Shown here: positions 1 through 6,461 of the stretch, in pieces
Position numbering within the stretch: the first letter of the stretch is position 1
How the letters are laid out: every line of letters begins with the position of its first letter
Assembly (NCBI RefSeq): GCF_016918855.1
Contig: NZ_JADKYB010000022.1
Location: 95,348 to 159,347, forward strand
Reading direction: 5' to 3'
Length of the DNA stretch: 64,000 nucleotides
Origin: Actinacidiphila acididurans
Lineage (GTDB): Bacteria > Actinomycetota > Actinomycetes > Streptomycetales > Streptomycetaceae
Translations under genes and position numbers: made by a program
Notes under the pieces: model-generated
What the model was told of the DNA's origin: nothing
Database searches by the model: none
The model's input: the letters and a program-made list of their open reading frames with translations, nothing else

Positions 1-468
1 CACCCGGTTGTCGTGGTAGGTCACGCTCACCGGGAACGAGCCGCTCGTCGGCACGACCTGCGTGCGCTCCAGCCGGTCGCCGTGCACCGCGAACACGGTG
101 AGCGTGTCGCTGCCCGCGTTGACCGCGTACAGCAGCCCGGCCGCCCGGTCGTACGCGAGCGACCCCTGCGAGGCCAGGTGGTCCACCACCGACCCGTCGA
201 GCACACCGCCCCGGCCGCCGGTCGGGTACACGGCCTGCTGGTCGAGCGTGCCGTCGGCCGCGCGGTGGTAGGCCACGACGGTGTTCGCGGTGGTGTTGTC
301 GCTCTGCGCGAACACCGCGCCGCCGGCGTCGACCTCCGCCCTGTGCGATGCGGGTGCGGTCGCGGTCCCGGCGGCGGACGCGGTGGGGGCGGCGAACAGC
401 GCCGCGGTGACGGCCGCGGCTGCGGCGGCGACACCGGCGGCGGCGATACGGACCGGACGAGCGGTCAT
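1..468 (-). CDS. Secreted beta-propeller (lactonase-like) protein, 3' part outside window
   Basis: The ATG at 468-466 follows an AAGGAG ribosome site and opens a frame that runs off the left edge (156 codons visible). Residues 1-33 form a signal peptide: MTARPVRIAAAG, an alanine-rich core and an APTASA-A type cleavage site. After it come blade-like segments such as GAVFAQSDNTTANTVVAYHR, LYAVNAGSDTLTVFAV and SGSFPVSVTYHDNRV. These match the NxxGNxVxVY-style repeats of 6-phosphogluconolactonase/YVTN beta-propellers that Streptomyces exports. The substrate and any catalytic role cannot be judged from the fragment. It reads away from kdpE and has its own upstream region. Confidence 0.75.
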   Translation of the reverse strand, partial: MTARPVRIAAAGVAAAAAAVTAALFAAPTASAAGTATAPASHRAEVDAGGAVFAQSDNTTANTVVAYHRAADGTLDQQAVYPTGGRGGVLDGSVVDHLASQGSLAYDRAAGLLYAVNAGSDTLTVFAVHGDRLERTQVVPTSGSFPVSVTYHDNRV

Positions 469-652
469 GATGCGACTCCTTGGTCCCGAGGCTGAGCTGA
501 AGGTGTGTGGGGATGACGGATGCACGTGTGTCCGGCAGGTGTGTCCGGAGGTTTCTCCGGAGCCTCCCCGGTGGCTTTCCGTCAGCTCACGCTAGCCCGC
601 GGACATGGGGACGAAAGTGATGAACGGCCCGAACCGCCGCAGCGTCCGGAGG

Positions 653-681
653 CCGTAAGAACCCTGACGCAGCTCTTACGG
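653..681. promoter_or_regulatory. Perfect 8-bp inverted repeat between kdpE and the propeller gene
   Basis: CCGTAAGA (653-660) and TCTTACGG (674-681) are perfect complements around a 13-nt centre. The centre contains CCCTGACGC (662-670), a string also present at 1587-1595 and, inverted, at 1710-1718 in the kdp control region. It lies 65 bp past the kdpE stop and about 185 bp upstream of the propeller gene. It could be a terminator stem for kdpE or a regulator site. There is no T tract, so I favour a protein-binding site, weakly. Confidence 0.35.
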
Positions 682-745
682 GACGTGGCCGGACGCTTGC
701 GCACCCGCGCGCGCCGGGCGTGCGGTCAGGGCTGAACGCGGTGGC

Positions 746-1432
746 TCAGGGCTGGAAGCGGTAGCCCAGGCCCGGTTCGGTGATCAGGTGGCGGGGGCGG
801 CCCGGGTCGGGTTCGAGCTTGCGGCGCAGGCCGGCCATGAAGACGCGCAGGTAGTTGCCGCGGTCCAGGTGGTCCGGGCCCCAGACCTCGGTGAGCAGGT
901 CGCGGCCGGTGACCAGGCGGCCGGGGCGGCGCAGGAGCAGCGTGAGCATGCGCCACTCGGTGGGGGTCAGGTGCACGGAGGCCGCCGCGGCGCCGTCGCT
1001 GCGGGTGATCGTGCAGGCGTTGAGGTCGACCGTCCAGGGGCCGACCTCAACCTCCTCCGGCGGTTCCAGGCCGGCCGGGCGGCGCAGCACGGCCCGCAGC
1101 CGCGCGGCCAGTTCGTCGATCGCGAACGGCTTGGTGAGGTAGTCGTCGGCGCCGGCGTCCAGTGCCTGGATCCGGGTGGAGATGCCGGTCCGGCCGGAGA
1201 CCACCAGCACCGGCACACTGCTCCAGGCCCGCAGCGACCGCAGCACCTGAAGGCCGTCCAGGTCGGGCAGCGCGAGGTCGAGCAGCACCGCCTCGGGGGC
1301 CCGGCGGGCGGCCAGGTCCAGGGCGGTGCCGGCGTCGGAGGCGGTGACGACCGCGAAGTCGAAGGCGGGCAGCGCCGTGCTCAGCACCCGCAGCATGCGG
1401 GGGTCGTCGTCCACGGCCAGGATGCTCCTCAT
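746..1432 (-). CDS. kdpE: KdpE, OmpR/PhoB-family response regulator of the K+ ATPase
   Basis: This 228-residue response regulator is the expected partner of the sensor kinase KdpD. The N-terminal receiver domain shows the acidic pocket D8-D9-D10, the phospho-acceptor D52 (LLDLALPDLDG) and the conserved K of the TKPF motif. The C-terminal winged-helix domain ends RGNYLRVFMAGLRRKLEPDP...GLGYRFQP, typical of KdpE. The start at 1432 (MRSILAVDDD) gives exactly the family length; a longer frame upstream is only GC-driven. It is divergent from the kdp structural genes rather than following kdpD as in E. coli, so it can act on the shared 411-bp region from both sides. Confidence 0.93.
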   Translation of the reverse strand: MRSILAVDDDPRMLRVLSTALPAFDFAVVTASDAGTALDLAARRAPEAVLLDLALPDLDGLQVLRSLRAWSSVPVLVVSGRTGISTRIQALDAGADDYLTKPFAIDELAARLRAVLRRPAGLEPPEEVEVGPWTVDLNACTITRSDGAAAASVHLTPTEWRMLTLLLRRPGRLVTGRDLLTEVWGPDHLDRGNYLRVFMAGLRRKLEPDPGRPRHLITEPGLGYRFQP

Positions 1433-1843
1433 CGCGCACCGCCTCCGTCCGTGCACCGTCCGTACACCCCGCGCACCGCACACCTCCCGGGCCGTCCGTC
1501 CCCCGCACCCCACCGAACCCGGCCGCCTGCCACGCGACCAGCGCGTTAACGCCTTCCTTGCGCCGCCCGCCCCCGCCTTGACGCCCCCCTGACGCGCTCC
1601 CGCCGGCCGCCCGCGACAGGCCCCCGCGGCCGCCGACCAGCGGGCCCGCGGCCGCAAGACCGCCCCTGAAACCGGTGCTGTCAAAGCCGCATCAAGAGGC
1701 CCGCCGGGCGCGTCAGGGGACCGCTAACGCCTCTCGGCGGCGGCCTCGCCCGGAGTTTTCCTGGCGGAGCGCCGGTGTGGACCGGGGCCGCCTCGACGAC
1801 TTCGAGGCGTATGTGCGTCTGCGACCCCCGGGGTGTTCCGCTC
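1433..1843. promoter_or_regulatory. Divergent kdpE / kdp operon control region
   Basis: No gene is visible in this 411-bp stretch. It holds a perfect 12-bp inverted repeat, CCCCTGACGCGC at 1586-1597 and GCGCGTCAGGGG at 1708-1719, with 110 bp between the arms. It also holds a direct repeat TAACGCCT at 1547-1554 and 1725-1732. Both elements recur on each side of the region, suggesting two binding zones for a dimeric regulator, most simply KdpE, with possible looping. No convincing -35/-10 pair could be fixed. The KdpE assignment is inference. Confidence 0.55.
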
Positions 1844-1927
1844 ATGTCCGATCTCGTGTTCATAGCCGTGACGATCGCGGTGTTCGCCGTGCTCGCGCTT
1901 GTGGTCAAGGGGGTCGAGAAGCTGTGA
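1844..1927 (+). CDS. 27-residue single-helix membrane peptide ahead of kdpF
   Basis: The ATG at 1844 opens 27 codons, MSDLVFIAVTIAVFAVLALV followed by VKGVEKL. It is one hydrophobic helix (about residues 4-21) with a short basic/acidic tail, and its TGA overlaps the GTG of kdpF as GTGA. The coupling and the membrane character suggest it is translated as part of the kdp operon, perhaps as a second KdpF-like stabilising peptide. It is too short for normal gene callers. Function is inferred from position only. Confidence 0.7.
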   Translation: MSDLVFIAVTIAVFAVLALVVKGVEKL

Positions 1928-2013
1928 GCGCGGAGAACATCGTCGGCCTGATCGTCGCCTGTGGCCTGCTCGGCTACCTCGTGCTCGCCCTGATCTTCCC
2001 GGAGAGGTTCTAG
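1924..2013 (+). CDS. kdpF: KdpF, small subunit of the K+-transporting ATPase
   Basis: This 29-residue protein is a single transmembrane helix (NIVGLIVACGLLGYLVLALI) ending in FPERF, the hallmark ending of KdpF (the E. coli protein also ends with a P-E-x-F-like tail). It starts at a GTG overlapping the stop of the preceding peptide (GTGA). Its TAG shares a G with the GTG of kdpA (TAGTG). KdpF packs against KdpA/KdpB and stabilises the complex in the membrane. Two KdpF-like peptides in a row is a point to note. Confidence 0.9.
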   Translation: MSAENIVGLIVACGLLGYLVLALIFPERF

Positions 2014-3677
2014 TGAACGGCACCCTCGCGGGCTGGCTGCAGATCATCGCCCTGGTCGGGGCGCTGGCCCTGACCTACCGGCCCCTCGGCGACTACATGG
2101 CCCGTATTCTCAACCCGGGCAAGCACCTGGCCGTCGAGCGCGGCATCTACAAACTGGGCGGCGTCGACGCCGAGGCCGACCAGCGCTGGCCGGTCTACCT
2201 GCGCAGCGTGCTCGCCTTCTCGGTCGTCTCCGTCCTCTTCCTCTACGCCTTCCAGCGGCTGCAGAACCACTTGCTGCTGGCCATCGGCATGAAGGCGGTC
2301 GCCCCGGCGACCGCCTTCAACACGGCCGCCTCCTTCGTCACCAACACCAACTGGCAGTCGTACTCAGGTGAGACGACCATGGGCCACCTGGTGCAGATGG
2401 CCGGCCTGGCGGTGCAGAACTTCGTGTCCGCCGCCGTCGGCATCGCCGTGGTGGCCGCCCTGATCCGCGGCTTCACCCGCAAGCGCACCGACCGGATCGG
2501 CAACTTCTGGGTGGACCTGACCCGCATCGTGGTGCGGCTGCTGGTCCCGATGGCGTTCGTGTTCGCGATCATCCTGGTCGCCACCGGCGCGATCCAGAAC
2601 TTCCACGGCATCCACGACATCTCCACGATCGTCGGCGACAAGCAGTCCATCACCGGCGGTCCGGTGGCCTCGCAGGAGGCCATCAAGGAACTGGGCACGA
2701 ACGGCGGCGGTTTCTACAACGCCAACTCCGCCCACCCCTTCGAGAACCCCACCGGCTTCTCCAACCTGATCGAGATCTACCTGCTGCTGGCGATCTCCTT
2801 CTCGCTGCCGCGCACCTTCGGCCGCATGGTCGGCGACAACCGGCAGGGCTACGCGATCCTCGCCGTGATGGGCCTGATCTGGGCCGCCTCGGTGGCGCTG
2901 ATCACCGTCAACGAACTGCACAGCGTCAGCAGTTCCGCGGGCCACGCGGCCGGGGGCATGCTGGAGGGCAAGGAGCAGAGATTCGGCGTCTGGGCCTCGG
3001 CCCTGTTCGCCGCGTCGACCACGCTGACCTCCACCGGCGCCGTCAACTCCTTCCACGACTCCTTCTCGCCGGGCGGCGGCGGGCTGACGATCTTCAACAT
3101 GATGCTGGGCGAGATCGCGCCCGGCGGCACCGGATCGGGCCTGTACGGCATCCTCGTCCTGGCGATCATCACCGTCTTCGTGGCGGGCCTGATGGTCGGC
3201 CGCACCCCGGAGTACCTGGGCAAGAAGCTCACCGGCCGCGAGATGAAGTTCGCCTCCCTCTACATCCTGGCCACCCCCGCGGTCGTGCTGATCGGCTCGG
3301 GCCTGGCGATGTCCCTCAAGGGCGAGCGGGCGAACATGCTCAACTCCGGCCCGCACGGCTTCTCCGAGGTGCTGTACGCCTTCACCTCCGCGGCCAACAA
3401 CAACGGTTCCGCCTTCGCCGGCATCACCGTGACCTCGAACTGGTGGAACACCGCGCTGGGCCTGGCGATGCTCCTCGGCCGCTTCCTGCCGATGATCTTC
3501 GTGCTGGCGCTGGCCGGCTCGCTGGCCCGGCAGCAGCCCGTGCCGATCACCACCGGCACCCTGCCCACCCACCGGCCGCAGTTCGTCGGCCTGCTCACCG
3601 CGGTCGTCCTGATCGTCGTGGGCCTCACCTACTTCCCGGCGCTGGCGCTGGGTCCGCTCGCGGAAGGTCTGCACTGA
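2013..3677 (+). CDS. kdpA: KdpA, K+-translocating subunit of the Kdp ATPase
   Basis: This 554-residue polytopic protein, close to the 557 residues of E. coli KdpA, is the channel-like subunit that selects K+. All four pore-loop segments are visible in order: FVTNTNWQSYSGE, GTNGGGFYNANSAHPFENP, STTLTSTGAVNSFHDS and TSAANNNGSAFAG. The start at 2013 is set by the one-base overlap with the kdpF stop; longer upstream frames lack sense. The stop overlaps the kdpB start as TGATG, consistent with equal production of the two main subunits. Expression is expected under K+ limitation through KdpDE. Confidence 0.97.
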   Translation: MNGTLAGWLQIIALVGALALTYRPLGDYMARILNPGKHLAVERGIYKLGGVDAEADQRWPVYLRSVLAFSVVSVLFLYAFQRLQNHLLLAIGMKAVAPATAFNTAASFVTNTNWQSYSGETTMGHLVQMAGLAVQNFVSAAVGIAVVAALIRGFTRKRTDRIGNFWVDLTRIVVRLLVPMAFVFAIILVATGAIQNFHGIHDISTIVGDKQSITGGPVASQEAIKELGTNGGGFYNANSAHPFENPTGFSNLIEIYLLLAISFSLPRTFGRMVGDNRQGYAILAVMGLIWAASVALITVNELHSVSSSAGHAAGGMLEGKEQRFGVWASALFAASTTLTSTGAVNSFHDSFSPGGGGLTIFNMMLGEIAPGGTGSGLYGILVLAIITVFVAGLMVGRTPEYLGKKLTGREMKFASLYILATPAVVLIGSGLAMSLKGERANMLNSGPHGFSEVLYAFTSAANNNGSAFAGITVTSNWWNTALGLAMLLGRFLPMIFVLALAGSLARQQPVPITTGTLPTHRPQFVGLLTAVVLIVVGLTYFPALALGPLAEGLH

Positions 3678-5815
3678 TGTCCTCCCTGACCACCGAACAA
3701 CCCCCGCTCGCCCAGGGCGAGCCGCAGCCCCCGCAGCAGCAGCACCGCGTCTCCGGCGGCCTGCTGGACCCGAAGATGCTGCTCGTCTCCCTGCCCAGCG
3801 CGGGAAAGAAGCTCGACCCCCGGGTGATGGTCAAGAACCCGGTGATGTTCGTCGTGGAGGTCGGGGCGGTCCTGACCACGGTCTTCGCCATCAAGGACCC
3901 GAGCGTCTTCGCCTGGGTCATCACGGTGTGGCTCTGGCTGACCGTGGTGTTCGCCAACCTGGCCGAGGCCGTCGCCGAGGGCCGCGGCAAGGCGCAGGCC
4001 GAGACGCTGCGGAAGACCCGGACCGAGACGGTCGCGCGCCGGCTGACCGACTGGCACCCCGGCGACACCGCGATACGTGAAGAGCCGGCGCCGGCCGCCG
4101 GGTTGAAGCTCGGTGACCATGTGGTGGTCGAGGCCGGTCAGGTCATTCCCGGTGACGGTGACGTGGTCGAGGGGATCGCGTCGGTGGACGAGTCGGCGAT
4201 CACCGGTGAGTCCGCGCCGGTGATCCGCGAGTCCGGAGGCGACCGGTCGGCGGTGACCGGCGGCACCAAGGTGCTGTCGGACCGGATCGTGGTGCGGATC
4301 ACCTCCAAGCCGGGCGAGACGTTCATCGACCGGATGATCGCGCTGGTGGAGGGTGCCTCGCGGCAGAAGACGCCCAACGAGATCGCGCTGAACATCCTGC
4401 TGGCCTCGCTGACCATCGTGTTCCTGATCGCGGTCGTCACCCTCCAGCCATTCGCGGTCTTCGCCGGCGCCGAGCAGTCCATCGTGGTGCTGGTCTCGCT
4501 GGTCGTCGCCCTCATCCCCACCACCATCGGGGCGTTGCTGTCGGCGATCGGCATCGCGGGCATGGACCGCCTGGTGCAGCGCAACGTCCTGGCGATGTCC
4601 GGCCGCGCGGTGGAGGCGGCCGGTGACGTCAACACACTGCTGCTGGACAAGACCGGCACCATCACCCTCGGCAACCGGCAGGCCGCCGAATTCCTCCCCG
4701 TCGGCGGTACGTCCGCGGCCGAGCTCGCCGACGCCGCCCAGCTCTCCTCGCTGTCCGACGAGACACCCGAGGGCCGCTCCATCGTGGTCCTGGCCAAGGA
4801 GAAGCACGGGCTGCGCGGCCGCGAACTCGGCGGCGACGCCACCTTCGTGCCCTTCACCGCGCAGACCCGCATGAGCGGCGTCGACCTGCCCGCCGATGGC
4901 GGCGGCCGCCGCACGCTGCGCAAGGGCGCCGCGACCGCGGTGATGAAGTGGATCCGCGACAACGGCGGCCACCCCACCGAAGAGGTCGGCCCGATGGTCG
5001 ACGCGATCGCGGCCGGCGGCGGCACCCCGCTCGTGGTCGGAGAGGTCGTCGAGCGCGCCGGGAGCACCACCGCCCGGGTGCTCGGCGTGATCAACCTCAA
5101 GGACGTCGTCAAGGCGGGCATGCGGGAGCGGTTCGACGAACTGCGGCGGATGGGCATCCGTACGGTGATGATCACCGGTGACAACCCGTTGACCGCGCGG
5201 GCGATCGCCGAGGAGGCCGGGGTCGACGACTTCCTGGCCGAGGCGACGCCCGAGGACAAGATGGCGCTGATCAAGCGGGAGCAGGCCGGCGGGAAGCTGG
5301 TCGCGATGACCGGCGACGGCACCAACGACGCGCCCGCGCTGGCCCAGGCCGACGTCGGGGTGGCGATGAACACCGGGACCTCGGCCGCCAAGGAGGCCGG
5401 GAACATGGTGGACCTGGACTCCAACCCCACCAAACTGATCGAGATCGTCGAGATCGGCAAACAACTGCTGATCACCCGCGGCGCCCTGACCACCTTCTCC
5501 ATCGCCAACGACGTCGCCAAGTACTTCGCCATCATCCCCGCGATGTTCGCCACCGCCTACCCGGGCCTGGACAAGCTCAACATCATGAAGCTGCACAGCC
5601 CCACCTCGGCGATCGCGTCGGCGATCATCTTCAACGCCCTGATCATCGTGGTGCTGATCCCGCTGGCCCTGCGCGGCGTCCGCTACCGGCCGTCCTCGGC
5701 GGCCGCACTGCTCAGCCGCAACATCTGGATCTACGGCCTGGGCGGCCTCGTGCTGCCCTTCGCCGGGATCAAACTCATCGACCTGATCGTCCAGTTCATC
5801 CCCGGACTGAGCTGA
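3677..5815 (+). CDS. kdpB: KdpB, P-type ATPase catalytic subunit
   Basis: This 712-residue P-type ATPase hydrolyses ATP to drive K+ uptake through KdpA. It carries the A-domain TGES loop at about residues 176-179, the phosphorylation motif DKTGT with the acceptor at about D324, and the hinge GDGTNDAPAL at about 546. The TGES serine is the residue whose phosphorylation inhibits E. coli KdpB, so that control may be conserved. The start is at 3677, overlapping the kdpA stop (TGATG). The extra frame reading back to about 3443 lies inside kdpA and is spurious. Confidence 0.97.
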   Translation: MSSLTTEQPPLAQGEPQPPQQQHRVSGGLLDPKMLLVSLPSAGKKLDPRVMVKNPVMFVVEVGAVLTTVFAIKDPSVFAWVITVWLWLTVVFANLAEAVAEGRGKAQAETLRKTRTETVARRLTDWHPGDTAIREEPAPAAGLKLGDHVVVEAGQVIPGDGDVVEGIASVDESAITGESAPVIRESGGDRSAVTGGTKVLSDRIVVRITSKPGETFIDRMIALVEGASRQKTPNEIALNILLASLTIVFLIAVVTLQPFAVFAGAEQSIVVLVSLVVALIPTTIGALLSAIGIAGMDRLVQRNVLAMSGRAVEAAGDVNTLLLDKTGTITLGNRQAAEFLPVGGTSAAELADAAQLSSLSDETPEGRSIVVLAKEKHGLRGRELGGDATFVPFTAQTRMSGVDLPADGGGRRTLRKGAATAVMKWIRDNGGHPTEEVGPMVDAIAAGGGTPLVVGEVVERAGSTTARVLGVINLKDVVKAGMRERFDELRRMGIRTVMITGDNPLTARAIAEEAGVDDFLAEATPEDKMALIKREQAGGKLVAMTGDGTNDAPALAQADVGVAMNTGTSAAKEAGNMVDLDSNPTKLIEIVEIGKQLLITRGALTTFSIANDVAKYFAIIPAMFATAYPGLDKLNIMKLHSPTSAIASAIIFNALIIVVLIPLALRGVRYRPSSAAALLSRNIWIYGLGGLVLPFAGIKLIDLIVQFIPGLS

Positions 5816-5839
5816 CCCGCGCGCGGAAGGCACACCATC

Positions 5840-6457
5840 ATGTCCCGTACTGTCCCCGCCGCGATCCGCAACCATCTGGCCGCGCTGCGGATCCTGCTGC
5901 TGCTCACCGTGATCACCGGCATCATCTATCCGCTGGCCGTCACCGGGGTCGCGCAGGCGGCGTTCAGCCACAAGGCCAACGGCTCGCTCGTCAAGGACAA
6001 CGGCCACGTGGTCGGCTCCAGCCTGATCGGCCAGAGCTTCGATCTGATGAAGAACGGCAAGGACACCGGCCACCCCGACCCCAAGTTCTTCCAGCCGCGG
6101 TTCTCGGCCGGCGGCTACGACCCGACCGCGTCCGGGGCCTCCAACCTCGGCCCGAACAACCCCGACCTGATCAAGTCGATCAAGGACCGTAAGGCGGCGA
6201 TCGCCGCCTTCGACGGGGTCAACCCGAAGGACGTGCCCGCCGACGCGGTCACCGCCTCCGGCTCCGGCCTGGACCCGGACATCTCCCGGGCCTACGCCGA
6301 CGAGCAGGTCGACCGGGTCGCCAAGGCCCGCGGCCTGGACCCGGCGGCGGTGGCGAAGCTGGTCGCGCAGAACACCCACAGCCGCTCGCTGGGTTTCCTG
6401 GGCGAGCGGTACGTCAACGTGGTCCAGCTCAACCTCGCGCTGACGAAGACGGCCTGA
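5840..6457 (+). CDS. kdpC: KdpC, accessory subunit of the K+ ATPase
   Basis: This 205-residue protein has one N-terminal membrane helix (LLLLTVITGIIYPLAVTGVA) and an extracytoplasmic domain. The family sequence runs GSLVKDNGHVVGSSLIGQSF, the FQPRFSAGGYDPTASGASN segment, and SGSGLDPDISRAYADEQVDRVAKARGL. The final LGFLGERYVNVVQLNLAL is standard for KdpC. KdpC raises the ATP affinity of KdpB and stabilises the KdpFABC complex. It starts 24 bp after kdpB and ends 4 bp before kdpD, in one transcription unit. Confidence 0.95.
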   Translation: MSRTVPAAIRNHLAALRILLLLTVITGIIYPLAVTGVAQAAFSHKANGSLVKDNGHVVGSSLIGQSFDLMKNGKDTGHPDPKFFQPRFSAGGYDPTASGASNLGPNNPDLIKSIKDRKAAIAAFDGVNPKDVPADAVTASGSGLDPDISRAYADEQVDRVAKARGLDPAAVAKLVAQNTHSRSLGFLGERYVNVVQLNLALTKTA

Positions 6458-6461
6458 CACC

